A DNA stretch of 64,000 bases from Oenanthe sinensis (Eukaryota; Streptophyta; Magnoliopsida; Apiales; Apiaceae), in NCBI GenBank assembly GCA_028671895.1, contig CM053810.1, positions 32,591,501-32,655,500 on the forward strand. The letters run 5' to 3'. Positions 1 through 11,932 of the stretch are shown here, piece by piece. The notes under the pieces are model-generated. The model was not told where the DNA came from. It saw only the letters and a list, made by a program, of their open reading frames with translations, and made no database searches. The position numbers and the translations under genes are program-made. Position 1 is the first letter of the stretch; the number at the start of each line of letters is the position of its first letter.

Positions 1-911
1 TGGCCTCTTGATTGAGTGAGACTATCAAAAGTATGGTCATGCACAAATGTTGATTTGATTAATAGTCTACTCATTGATCAAGGAAACCCGGATTAAACGT
101 TAAAGAGGATGACACAATACATGCCTCGAGTTTGGTCTATAATATAATGTTAAAGGGATTATATTACATTGTACATTATTCACGAAAGGTTTAATTGAAT
201 CACCAATTATTATTATTACTTGGATAGCAATGATGTATTACTAGATGCCGCTCATTGTTTATAATTTTATTATTAGAAAATAAAATTATTACTAACGTAA
301 TAATAACCTAAAGGGTCACACACAAAGAACGTTTAAACGGAGTGTTATTTAAATTATGAATTTAAATACTGTTATTATTATTAATTCGAATTTATTTATT
401 TAATTAATTAAGTGAGACATGATTAATTATATACATATTAGAATTCGAATTTAATAATAATATAAATCCGAAATCTGAATGGGTTTTAAAAGGTCCAATC
501 AAATTAGGGTTTTGGCCCAAGTCCCTCTATCCCCTATATATACATAGAGATGTATAGTTTAGGGTAATAGTTGAGATAATTCATTTTTAATAAAACCCTA
601 GCAGCTCTACGTTTCTGAGAGGCTAGAGAAAGAGAGAGACAAAGAGGCAGAAACAGGCTAGTACCTAACTCCGGTGATCGTTAGACGATACGACGTTCAT
701 GTGAATACCGATAGAGAGCACATTTCTGTGAAGGGCTGCTGTGATTCATCGCTTCTAGACCTTTATAATAATCATAAGGAAAGCTTTAATAAGGTACACA
801 TCCGATTCTCCATAATCATCTGTCAATTATACACGGATCCTGCGTTTGGGATTCGTTATTTTTTTATTATTTAGCATAATTCCGCTGCGTATATGTGCCC
901 GAATCCCAACA
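1..911 (+). mobile_element. Partial LTR of the element-D copia family
   Basis: The sequence aligns by eye along its whole length with the right two thirds of the LTR at 34193-35736. Shared stretches include the start TGGCCTCTTGATTGAGTGAG, the phrase GGATAGCAATGATGTATTAC and the end CCCAACA at 905-911. A TATA-like stretch lies near 535 (CTATATATACATAG). After 911 the sequence is internal gag of element A, not a tRNA primer site, so this is either the 3' LTR of an element lying to the left or a solo LTR inserted into A. About 590 bp of its left part are outside the window. The short open frame at 674-874 lies inside the LTR and is not taken as a gene. Confidence 0.85.
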
Positions 912-2869
912 TAAACTGAACTTCATCAAAAGAAGTATGAGATACCCCTTAAACTTTGTGTGAAGGGACTGGGCAAGTAAGAAAAAACAAGATGCAACTA
1001 TTAATACAAAAATATGAATCATTTCCTTTCAAGAGTGGAGAGTATATCAATGACACCTATAGGAGATTGAGAAGAATAAAAAAAAACTTTGGCTTTGATG
1101 GTCAAGGGAAATGAAGAGAAGAAGGAAAGTGGTTGTGTAGGAAGTTTTTTCATGGTGGCTGATAATGTTGTTGAAGAGTCATTCAAGGGAAAAAGAAAGG
1201 GCAAGTGTGAAGAAATTGAGGCATGCTCTCAGGATGATTTGGATGAGATTGATGAGCACCTTGCATTTCTGTCAAGGAAATTCTTAAAGCTAAAATTCAA
1301 GAGGAATCCAAATGCTCAAAGGCCTGGATCCCAGTTTAGAAGTAACATTCAAAACAAAATTTTAGTTGATAGATGAAAATTCAAATGCTTTAACTGTGGA
1401 TTGACTGGTCATTTATCAAATGAGTGCAGAAAGCCAAAACAAGAAAAGGAAAAGTCATATGATGGTATTGACTACAGAAAGAAATACTTTGACCTGCTTA
1501 AATAAAAAAAAGGCTTTTGTTACTGAAGAGAAAGACTGGGCTGCTGAGGATAGTGATTCTGAAGAATTCATCAAACTAGCTCTAATGGCCAACCATGAAG
1601 ATGAAGAAGCTAGTTCATCATCAAATCAGATACTACCTACTAACTTTTCTGAGCTTATAAAAGAATAATGAAACAGTATCATTAATGAAATGTCTAATGA
1701 ATTGTACAATTTGCATGTTACTCTAAAATCTCTAAACAAAGAAAACCTCAAGTTAAAAAACACCATTGATGCCTTAACTGAGAGGAATGCTTTTCTTGAA
1801 AATGAACTTGTTTATTTAGATAGATTCAAGCAGGAAAGTAAGGATGCTATAGATGAACTAGTAAATAGTTTGAGAAGAGAAGAATTGGTAAAAGAACAAT
1901 TGGCTGGAGAAATTGAAACCATTAACAAATGGAATAGGTCTGCTGAAACTGCCAAACAAATTATTGATGTTCAGGGTGTAGATAATCTAGAAGAATCCCC
2001 TAAATTAGTAGTCAAGCTATTGGTTGATACTTCAATGGATAAAGATCAATCGAATTCTAATCCTTTATCAACTGATAAGGATTATCAATTGATTGATGCT
2101 GAATCAATTGATAAGCATCCATCGACAAGTAAAGCATCAATGGCTAAAAAGAAGAACAACTTTAGCACCCCTATCAAGTTTGTTAAGGAAACCAAGAATC
2201 AAGTTGAGACTAAGGTTAAAAAGATCAACATTGAAACCTTATCTAAGAAGCAATTAAAAGAAAAATTATAAGGGATAGCACCTGTTGAAATCATTCGCCC
2301 CAAGTCTGAGAAAAAGAAGAAAAATAAGAATGGGAAAGTAGGCATAAACAAGCACAACAATTATACTCCTAATATATATGCACCTAGGAAGGTGTGTGCT
2401 AAATGTGGTAGTGTAAATCATTTGTCTATGCAATGCAAGAAAGAAAAGAATTCTATATCTTCAAATGATTTGAATGCACATGCCATGTCTGCAAATATCA
2501 TGCATACTAATCTTATGCTCATGAGTGCCATGTCTTCTAATTTGGTTGCACTCAATGTTCATATGCCTTATGCACAAGTTCCATAAATGTACAATCCTTT
2601 CTTTGCATATGCCAATATGAACATGCCTGGAATGCCATGGAACATGTATATTCCTGATAACAATCATGCAAGTCAAAATGTTAAATATGAGAATGTGCAT
2701 GATATATCTGCCATGAGTTCCAAGGTGTTTGAGCCATAAAAGTCAACTTTCAAAGTTAAAGTGGATCTAAACCCACCAAAAAAAATAGGAATCAAAGTTG
2801 GCAACCAAGGCCCAGGCTGTAACTAATAAAAGAGGACCCAAGGCAACTTGGGTACCAAAAGTAACTTGA
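912..2869 (+). pseudogene. gag: Element A gag, 5'-truncated and broken
   Basis: Gag of copia elements forms the virus-like particle and binds element RNA. The fragment opens with a conserved gag stretch at about 990-1080 (LLIQKYESFPFKSGESIND). A CX2CX4HX4C zinc knuckle follows at about 1384-1428 (CFNCGLTGHLSNEC), just after an in-frame stop at 1374-1376. Next come acidic and coiled-coil-like regions (1690-2270), a second knuckle near 2395-2435 (CAKCGSVNHLSMQC), a Met/Asn/Ala-rich stretch, and a terminal WVPKVT before the stop TGA at 2867-2869. The region is split into at least five frames by stops. The ATCAATTGAT-type word of this family occurs at 2045-2130 inside coding sequence. The start codon lies beyond the junction at 911. 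Confidence 0.82.
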
Positions 2870-2890
2870 TTATTTTATGTGTGTGCAGGG
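2864..2890 (+). promoter_or_regulatory. 3'-splice-site-like sequence at element A gag/pol junction
   Basis: Directly after the gag stop there is a branch-point-like TTGAT, a T-rich tract and CAG|GG, with the AG at 2887-2888, 19 nt after the stop. The protease frame begins behind it in a different frame from gag. The same arrangement occurs in elements B and C, each 17 nt after the gag stop. That it works as a splice acceptor is inference. Confidence 0.4.
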
Positions 2891-3578
2891 AAACATGAAG
2901 GAAACTCTCTGGTATTTGGATAGTGGATGTTCTAGGCACATGACTGGAGATTTGTCACTGCTCACAAAGTTTGTAGAAAAGTCTGGCCTAAGAGTTACTT
3001 TTGGAGATAACAACAAAGGTTTTACTCTGGGATATGGCTCAATTGTAAGATAAAATGTTATCATTAAGCCTGTAGCAATAGTTGATGGATTGAGGCACAA
3101 TTTGCTCAGTATTAGTCAACTGTGTGATAATGGAAATGGTGTGTGATTTTTAACTGGATCATGCATCATAGCCAACAAAGAATCTGGTGAAATTCTTCTA
3201 ACCGGTGAAAGAAAAGGAAATGTCTATATGGCTGATTTTAACTCTGTAAAGGCAAATTCAATGACATGTCTAATTAGCAAAGCCAATATAGATGAAAGTT
3301 GGATTCAACACAAAAAGCTAGCCCATTTGAATTTCAAAGCCATGAATCAATTGGTTAGAAAGAATTTAGTTAGAGGCATTCCACAAATGGAATTCACCAA
3401 GGATGGACTATGTTATTCCTGTCAAAAGGGAAAACAAAGGAAGGCATCATTCAAGTCAAAATCTGAATCATCAATTGATAAGCCTCTGGTATTATTGCAC
3501 GTGGACTTATTTGTACCAGTCAACACAATGTCAATTGCCAGAAAGAAATATACTTTAGTAATTGTGGATAACTTCACA

Positions 3579-3654
<76 letters not shown>

Positions 3655-6206
3655 CTTACACTCTAAGAATGAGGCTAGCAAATTCATTATCAATCATGTG
3701 AAGAATGTTGATAATGGCACTGAATGAAAGGTCTAGAAAATAAGAAGTGATAATGGTACTGAATTCAAGAATGCAATAATGAAAGAATTCTGTAAAGAAA
3801 AAGGTAGTACTCATCATTTCTCTGCACCAAGGTCTCCACAACAAAATGTAGTAGTTGAAAGGAAAAATAGGGCCTTGATTGAAGCTGCTAGAACTATGTT
3901 AGAAGAAGCAAAACTTCCTACATATTTCTGGGCAGAAGCAATTAATACTGCTTATTACATTCAAAATATTTTCATGATCAATCAACTAAAAGGAAAAATA
4001 CCATATCAATTGATGAAGAAAGACAAGAAGCCAACAATTAATTTTCTTCATGTCTTTGGCTGCAAATGCTTTGTACTAAGAAATCAAGGTGAAAATCTAG
4101 GAAAGTTTAAAGCCAAGGCTGATGAAACTATATTTTTTGGATATGGAATAACAACCAAAGCTTACAAAGTCAACAATCTTAGATTACACATTGTTATGAA
4201 ATTACGCATGTAGTCTTTGATGATAAGAAGACTTAAGGGTTGTTTGATGAAAGATACCGTTTTGAAAATGAATCAATAAGAAATGATGAAGATAGTGATG
4301 ATGTGGAAATTTTAAGAATTCTAGTAACCAGAAAGTCCCCATCAATTGATGTCAATGAATCAACAGATAACTTATCAGTTGATAATCATCAATCGATTGA
4401 TAATACATCAATCGATAATCATTCGATGTATAACAACTCTACTCAACAATCTTCAAGTAGAGTATCCATCTCAGGGGGATGGTTATCAAATAATCAATCA
4501 CATCACAATGATCATAACAATTTCAATGATCATGAAGTATCACATTCAAGGTCAAATTTACCACCACAAAGGAAATGGACAAGAAGACATCCCTTTGAAT
4601 TGATTATTGGAAATGCAAATGATGGTGTCAAAACTAGAAGTGCAACTCAAAATAAATGCTTGTATAGTAGCTTCATGTCTCAAGAAGAATAAAAAAGGAT
4701 TGAAGAAGCCTTGAATGATCCTGATTGGATAATTGTTATGTAGAAAGAGTTGAATCAGTTTGAAAGAAAGAAGGTATGGAAGCTGGTGCCTAAACAAAAG
4801 AACAAGTCTATCATTGGTACAAAATGGGTGTTCAGAAACAAAATGGATGAATCTGGTACAATGAAAAGGAATAAAGCAAGATTAGTGGCAAAGGGCTACT
4901 CACAAGAAGAAGGCATAGATTTTAATAAAACATTTACACCAGTTGCAAGGTTGGAAGCAATCAGAATCTTTCTAGCATATGTTGTTCATGCTAATTTCAA
5001 GGTGTATCAGATGGATGTGAAAAGTGCTTTTCTCAATGGAGAACTAGAGAAAGAAGTATATGTAGAAAAATCTCCTGGTTTTATTGAACCTATTCATCCT
5101 GGATTTGTATACTATCTTCTCGAGACACTTTATGGATTGAGACAAGCACCTAGAGCCTAGTATGACACATTATCTAAATTTTTGATTTAGAATCAGTTCA
5201 CAAGAGTTACTGTTGATAAAACTCTTTCATAGAAATGTTAGTGGCTCTACGAGTCTTGTTCAAATCTATGTAGATGACATTATTTTTGGTTCAATTAATG
5301 AGAAACTTTGTCAAAAGTTTGCTAAGTTGATGCAGAGTAAATATGAAATGAGCATGATGGGAGAACTTACCTATTTTCTTGAATTGTAAGTCAAACAAGT
5401 GAAAGATGTTATTTTCATAAATCAAACCAAATTTATTTTTGATTTATTAAAGAGATTTGATTTAAATGAATGTTCTTCTGCAAAAACTCCCATGGCCACT
5501 GCAACTAAGCTTGAATTGAATACTAAGGAATCTAAAGTAGACATTTCAAGTTATAGAGTCATGGTTGGCTCATTACTTTATTGCAAGTAAGCTAGACATA
5601 ATATTTGCTACATGTCTTTGTGCTAGGTTTCAAGATAATCCTAGAGAATCTCATTTGATTACAGTAAAAAGAATATTCAGATATCTCAAAGAAACACCAA
5701 ATCTTGGAATTTAGTACCCTAGAGACTCTGGATTTGATCTAATTGGTTATTCAGATGTAGACTCTGTAGGTTGCAGGATTGACAAAAAAAGTACAACATG
5801 CACCTATCCATTTTTAGGAAATAAGCTTCTATCATGGTTTAGCAAGAAGCAAAATTCAGTGTCTACATCTACTGTAGAGGCTGAATATATTGCAGCTGGG
5901 AGTTGTTGTGCACAAATATTATGGATGATAAATCAACTATTTGACTATGGGTTCAACATGAACAAGATTCCTATTTTCTGTGATAACACAAATGCCATTG
6001 CAATAACAGAAAATCATGTGCAACATTCCAGAACCAAGCACATTGACATAAGTTATAACTTCATTAGGGAGTATGTAATGAATGGTATAGTTGAATTACA
6101 TTTGGTCCCTAGTGAAAGACAACTTGCAGACATTTTTACCAAACCTTTAGATGAATCTATTTTCAACAGACCGGTCTGTGATTTAGGTATGCTTAACTAT
6201 GTTTAA
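2889..6206 (+). pseudogene. pol: Element A pol (protease, integrase, RT, RNase H), broken
   Basis: Pol supplies the enzymes for particle maturation, cDNA synthesis and integration. The order is copia-type. The aspartic protease has the active-site motif DSG at 2919-2927 (WYLDSGCSRHMTGD). The pre-integrase and zinc-binding part lies at about 3290-3480. The integrase core spans about 3480-4000; its middle is disrupted by an (AT)n tract at 3581-3653, and the SDNGTEF and SPQQNVVVERKN motifs are still visible at 3745-3870. A Ser/Asp/Asn-rich linker follows (4330-4520), then RT at about 4690-5600 (KARLVAKGYSQEEGIDF, QMDVKSAFLNGELE). RNase H ends with the hallmark ADIFTKPLDE near 6130-6160. Stops and frameshifts occur throughout, for example at 3051-3053, 5158-5160 and about 5230, so it is inactive. 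Confidence 0.88.
3581..3653. repeat. (AT)n microsatellite inside integrase
   Basis: About 36 AT dinucleotides run without interruption. They sit inside the integrase core coding region and read as alternating Ile-Tyr. The conserved integrase sequence FLHSKNEASKF resumes at about 3653, so the tract expanded within an existing coding sequence. Confidence 0.97.
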
Positions 6207-6227
6207 ATCCATTAAATGTCTGACAAG

Positions 6228-6317
<90 letters not shown>

Positions 6318-6494
6318 ATTATTAGATTGTAGCCATTGACTATATTAATCTATTATTTCTTTCATAATCAATTGATAAACATTTTACATATCAATGGATA
6401 TTTGCAACTATCGACAGATAAATATATCAATTGATGATATATTTATTTATCGACGGATAATAGTACATGTCGATGGATAAGTTAATTATCAATC
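6207..6494 (+). repeat. Element A pol/env-like spacer: (AT)n tract and ATCAATTGAT-type words
   Basis: There is no gene here. An (AT)n tract of about 43 dinucleotides fills 6229-6315. From about 6366 to 6490 the spacer is dominated by variants of one word (ATCAATTGAT, ATCGATGGAT, ATCGACGGAT). The same word fills the other half of the spacer at 31612-31740 and recurs in A's coding regions. Confidence 0.85.
6490..6494. other. Target-site duplication of element B, left copy
   Basis: CAATC lies directly before the TGTT terminus of B. The identical CAATC lies directly after its AACA terminus at 31612-31616. The two copies delimit B exactly and place it in the spacer of A. Confidence 0.92.
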
Positions 6495-7303
6495 TGTTAC
6501 GAATTAGGACTCCTAAAAGTTTACAGAGGGAGTGGGTGAATGTATACTTCAAAGATTCTTAGCCTTTTTAAACTGTTATGAACTGTTTGGTTGTTTGAAT
6601 AAAAATCTGTTGAGATAAGCTAAGGGTTTAAAAGAGCATAAAATGATAAGTAAAGTAAACACAAGATGTAACTTTGAATCTAATTATATTAGAATGAATT
6701 TTGCTACAATCTAAAATTCAAACTGAATTTCAGCTTCTTGTTCTTGGAAGATAAAAGGTATGAAAACACTTGATATAAATTCAAATACCCTAACTAATAA
6801 GACTGTGTATAAAATATATAGACAACATGTCCTTTGAGACATGCTTTCATAAAACAGTTTAACTAAAACTAGAAATAGACAAGAAATACTTTACATTTGA
6901 CTACTATCTATTTTTAGCTAAAACTTGTTTTGAGAGTCTCCTACATTTAGCCTTATATCTTCTGTCTTTTGTCTTGACTATCTTCCCAGATTCAATGTAG
7001 ACTTATCTCTATCTTCTTAGGATTGACTTACCCTGCAAAGACAGAGCTGAAAATTATCTATCTTATTCTTTTGCAATTCTCCTTGAAAATAGCTCTTTAG
7101 AACAGTGGAGTACTCTGTTGAAATTGCTTTGAGAAGTCATGGTGATTGACTTCTCGATTGAGAACAAGATGTGACTTCTCGATTAGTCCTTGAATGGTTT
7201 ACTTCTCGAATGTCTAGACTTTTCAATCGCATACTATATTTGATGACTTCTCGATTAAACTAGACTTCTCGAATGATCACTTAAAACTGAGACTTCTCGA
7301 TTG
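6495..7303 (-). mobile_element. Element B 3' LTR, truncated
   Basis: It matches 17701-18259 followed by 30938-31138. The last shared stretch is the cluster of CTTCTCGATTG words, ending near GACTTCTCGATTGGT at about 7303. Compared with the 5' LTR it lacks the terminal part 31139-31611 (about 470 bp). That part holds the LTR start in element orientation and would adjoin the polypurine tract. It keeps a TATA-like sequence (minus strand 6820-6812, TATATATTT) that the 5' LTR has lost. Confidence 0.82.
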
Positions 7304-10300
7304 GTAGGTGTAGTAGAATGAACACCAACATCTTGCTGCTTGGAAGGCTTATTTCTCTAATATTTCTTTTCTCTCTCAGAATCCTCTCTCTTCTTCTTGT
7401 CCACATTTTCCTTTTCCTTGTCCTCTTTTTTTCCACCCTTATCACTCCTGGATTTAGGCTTCTTGACATTCATGTCCTGATCCTTATCTTCATCATCCCT
7501 CTTTTTTGTTTTCAACTTCTCATTTGCAAAGTCAGAAACTTGATCATTGATATATTTCTTCATCTTCTCTAGAATCAACTTGTCCTCTACTTGTCTGACC
7601 TTTTTCTTTTCAATTAGCTCAATGAGATTTATGATTTGACTTATGTTTCCTAAATTTAGATGTTGAGGAGTTTTGAAGTGAGCAAGTTTCTCTCCTCTTG
7701 ACATATACATTACACCATCTGGATTGCAGTATGTCTCAGGAAGAGCATTTGGTAGGAGAGGACCCAATATCTGATTTTTTTAATTCTTCATCCTCCTGAG
7801 TAACTAATTCAATTGTTTTGTGCAGGCACTCCATCTCCATGAATGACAGTGTCTGAACTAATCCAATAGAAACCTTGAAATAGCCAGATTCCATCTATAC
7901 TATTGGTTCTTTAAATATCCTGCCATCTTTTTCAAACTTGACTCCTCTTACTGTAACAATAGCATTGTCAAGGATTTTCTTGTAACTCCAATGATTGCCC
8001 TTGACTTGCTTTCTGATATGTTGCAGATGGTCCAAAAAGTCCTTATCAGCATTAGGCTTTTAAATTTCTCCTCTTAGTTTTCTCATTACAGCTTTTTGCC
8101 TCAGCCACTATTTTTTCTCTTCTTTCCTTCTCCCCCTTAGGGTTGATATCTTGTCTTGGAAGAAATGTAGAATGACTGGGCTTGATATGAGGAGGTACTT
8201 GAACTGAAGGCACTTGATTGGCTTATCCCAAATTGGAGATAAGATTTTTCAAGGAGGTGAGTTGAGCAGAGATATTTACAAGTATGGTGCCTTGAGTGGG
8301 AGTAGAAGTGTCAAACTCCTTTTTGAGATTTCTCACACTCGACACAACTGTAGAAACAGTAGTGGAGAGGGATTCAACTTTGGCATTCAAATCAGCAATT
8401 GTCTTGGCCTTAGCAGCTTCATCCTTGGCCTTTGATTGATAATAAATGTCCACTTGAAGTGGAGAAAATGTATGAAGAGGCACATCTTCAGGCAACCTAT
8501 CTGCATGCCTGTTTGTGTAGAGCACTTCAACCATATTATTAATTCTTCTTTGATTGTCCAGGATGGCTGTATTATTGTTAACAATTTCTTTGAAGACCTT
8601 CTCCATTGCATATATCTTTGAGTAGAGAAGGGATGATTTGCCTGATTCTCCTCTTGATATGTTTCCAAAATGCCTCCAGGCCTCAATTTGTCCTCAATTG
8701 CTTTCAGAGTGCCTTCTACCTTGGATATGTGATCATTAAATTTAGCTTGCACACCTTTGGCAAGGTGATGGTTTGATTGGAGTTGAACCTTGGCAGCTTC
8801 ATGGATGGCATCATATATGGCACAAAGAGTGAAAGTTTTCTCACATGATCCAAGAGAGGTTAAGTATTTTTGCCTTGTCCACTCTAGCACTTCCTCCATG
8901 CTTACAGTAGATTTACTATCCAACCAAGCATCCATAATGGCCTATTCATCTTCATCCAAATTAGTATTTTTCTCCTTTATAGCCTCTTGATCATTGGCAT
9001 GCTCCAGCATGACTGCAACGTAATCTTTATTAGGCAAATGTGAGGTGAGGAGTTGCTGAGCTATATGGTAGAAACCCACTAACTGATCTCCATATAACTC
9101 ATTTAATTTTTCATCAGAAAGTGACCCACCAAGAGATGATGGTCCTGATTCCCTGTGATGTTACATAGGTTTCAGTCATTATGATAGAGAGTGAGAGCTA
9201 GGGCCACTTGTTACAGTGGTCCACTCAGTATCTATTTCCTCATCCAATTTCTTAGATGATTCTCTAGACACTTTATGGATAGGTAATTTCTCCTGAAGAG
9301 ACAGTCTTTGAATGACTGGGGAATGTCTAGGGGATGCCATTTGCATGGTATGGAGGTCCTCTAGATTACCCAATGTCTATGAAGACACTTGGCTTGCATA
9401 TGCCTCAACCACCACAGAGTCTGAAGTAAAGGATCCTGAAGCCTCTATAGTTTTGATGGTGTCATCAGGATATGCTCATCATGCATTCCTTCACCATCCA
9501 AATGTGTTTCCTGAGTGGTGAGCAAGGTGTCATGCACCAAGTCACTTGAATTTGCCTCACCAGTGAAATAGAAATCCTGATGATCAACAACCTCATATGT
9601 TTGGCTAGACACATTTGGTTGAGGAGAAATTTGGGGAATAGAAGAGAGATTGTGAGTAGTAGTGTGTTGGAAACTCCCCCTGAGAAAATGGGGAAGTTTC
9701 TATAGAGATTCCTATGTGTGCCTGTGTTTCCTTTTCAACTTCACACCTGACATCAACATGAGTGTGTTCCTGTGATGGTGTAGACTCTGTACAGGGTAGA
9801 GTGGGTTGGCTCCCAAGTGCAATAGATGCACCTTGTTCAGAAAGTGCACCTAGAAGCAGGTTGAATCCCTTGTGTACCTCTACTACATCCTGTTGGGAGG
9901 ATGAGAGTGGTCTGTTGTGGCATTTTTATTATTTTTCCTCCCGGTCAAAGGTTCCACAGGTGACTCATCAATATCATCTTCATTTTCTATAACTACATCT
10001 AACATTCTTTTCTTGACATGTTTCTCCTTCTTCTTCTTTGCAACTACATCCTGTTGAGAGGATCTAGAGGTTGGTTCTACCATCTAATGGATTCAAGGAA
10101 GGGTTAGCCGTTGGGTTAGAAGTCCTGATGTTAGGTACATTAGGTTCTTCTGTAACCTTAGGACCTCCTACTGCATCAAGATAACCATATTTAGGCTACA
10201 CAAGTGGGTACCCTTCAAATACACTCCATATATGAGGTGTGATTTGGAGAGGCACATTCATTGTGGTTCTCCTATCCAATGTAGCAAAAAGGATTTTTGA

Positions 10301-11037
10301 CATGGATTTGGAGTAGCCAATTTTATTTTTATTCATCCCAGGCAGTTCAATGAATGTAGAATTCTTATAATTAAGTACTGATTGAATAAAGCGAGGGAAA
10401 AATATTTCATTACCTCTATTTGGAATCTTGGTAGTGATTTCCCTAAGAATAAGCTTCCCAACACTGAGCTTCTGGTTGTAAGCCAATGAATAGGCTAGCT
10501 TCAAGGCAATGTTGCTTATCTGGTAAAACCCTATTTTTATGCAGGTGAACACTCTAAGAAGAGTGTCAAACATGAATGACCACTCCTTCCTCATGAATTT
10601 CTTATTAATTTTTCCTAGCTTATTCTTTTCTGTTCCCTTCTCCGCAGTGTCTGAGTACCGAATGAACTCTAGAAAGTCTAGAAGCTCATTCTCAGACGGT
10701 TCAACATCAAATCCTTCAATTGGCAGCATCAGACTTCTGTTCACATCTTCTTCATTGAAGCTTATGTCCACTCCTTGAATCTTACAGGCCACCACAAGTA
10801 TTGAGCTACCATCTTCCAAATCAATCTCCTCCCATGTTGCAGTTTTCCAAAATTGCCCCAATAAATCTTGGTACAATGTAGGGTTGGTTAAAAGAGCTTC
10901 TTTGAGATATGAGTCTATAGAAACTTGGTAAAATATTTGTACTGGGGTTTTGCATCCGCATCTCTGGCAATAGTTAGAAAGTTTGTTTCGGGTGTAACGT
11001 ACACCTCAGCTACATGGTTGGAACTTGAAGATGCCCT
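7304..11037 (-). pseudogene. Element B env-like third gene, broken
   Basis: This is the extra gene behind pol that Sireviruses often carry and that is called env-like; its function is unknown. The N-terminal domain reads from about 11034 to 10200, with a conserved core near 10600-10500 (RKEWSFMFDTLLRVFT) matching the third genes of A and C. A Lys/Glu-rich stretch follows (10083-9900), then low-complexity acidic parts. Coiled-coil-like segments lie at 8800-8230 (for example LNAKVESLSTTVSTVVSSV), and a very Lys/Glu/Asp-rich end lies at 7560-7357. The expected ATG appears to be changed to AGG at 11037-11035, before GCA TCT TCA. Several frameshifts and stops follow, and the 3' end is fused to the truncated LTR by a deletion. 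Confidence 0.7.
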
Positions 11038-11932
11038 TAGAATGTGTATAGAAAGAGAGAAAAGAATAATCGAAGAGGTTTAAAGAAAATAGAGGCAAGA
11101 GATTGTTTGTAGCTGTTGAGTGCAAAGGTTATTTGAGTTTGCGATTAAATATAGAAATGAAATGTTAGATCTACTTTGTTATTTATATGACATAGACAAC
11201 TCGACTAGAATAGTAATCGATTTTAGTGATCGAGAACTCAGAAAAGAGTAAAGTTAAATTCAATAGAGAAATATTAAATTTGATCGAGTACTCCTTTCGA
11301 ATAAATATATATGATTTGAGAACTCTTAACAGTATTCGATCGAGAACTCCAGAAGTGAACTATTCAAGAACTCAAGACATTCGAGAACTCATAGAAATGA
11401 ATTATTCGAGAACATAAGACATTCGAGAACTCTTAGAAATGAATTATTCGAGAACTCAAGACATTTGAGACATTCGAGAACTCTTGGAAATGAGCTATTC
11501 GAGAACTCAAGAATTTATACCTAGTCGAGGAGTCAGAAAGGATGGCAACTTAATTACAAACTCCAATTTTGAATGATTATTCTACTTTCACTTGAAAATA
11601 AAATAATAATTTACAAACCTTATTTCTCAAATAGATAAAATTTATTTATTTATTTTTAAGGTAAGAAATATGTTTGATTAATATTCCTGAAATTTTAATT
11701 ATCACACTTGTTATTTAATAATGCATAAGTATAATAATTTTCTTCAGGTTTCCTTAAAACACATAAATAGTTCCAAGTTAACGAGTTCTATTTTGAAACT
11801 CAACAATGTACAACAATATAACTGATATATTTATAAATATACACCAATTTTGTTTCACTTAGATAAATATTTTTGCTTCATGTCTGTGAAATAATTGTTG
11901 TAACAGTTGGGAAGATATATTTATTTTGCCAC
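11038..11932 (-). promoter_or_regulatory. Element B pol/env-like spacer with TATA box and TTCGAGAAC word cluster
   Basis: This non-coding spacer lies between pol and the env-like gene. A TATAAATA sequence (minus strand 11187-11180) stands about 150 bp before the env-like start, followed by a pyrimidine-rich leader. At 11190-11530 the word TTCGAGAACT and its variants occur about a dozen times; the same word in the other orientation (TTCTCGA) fills B's LTRs. The rest (11530-11932) is AT-rich, with nothing else that I recognise. That the TATA box drives the env-like gene is inference. Confidence 0.5.

Larger units (their letters stand above)
912..6494 (+). mobile_element. Element A, Sirevirus-type Ty1/copia, left segment (gag, pol)
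   Basis: This is the left segment of a plus-strand Sirevirus. It starts inside gag at the junction with the LTR 1-911, runs through pol to 6206 and a spacer to 6494, and resumes at 31612 after the 25-kb element B. The last five bases (6490-6494, CAATC) are repeated at 31612-31616, which proves the two segments were once continuous. The 5' LTR and gag start of A are not in the window. Its age is shown by many stops and frameshifts. Confidence 0.88.

Noticed and set aside
2852..2888. A complete mini-intron of about 31-36 nt at the gag/pol junction (GTA...CAG)
   Set aside because: This is too short for plant splicing, and C lacks a matching donor there. Only the acceptor-like part is conserved.
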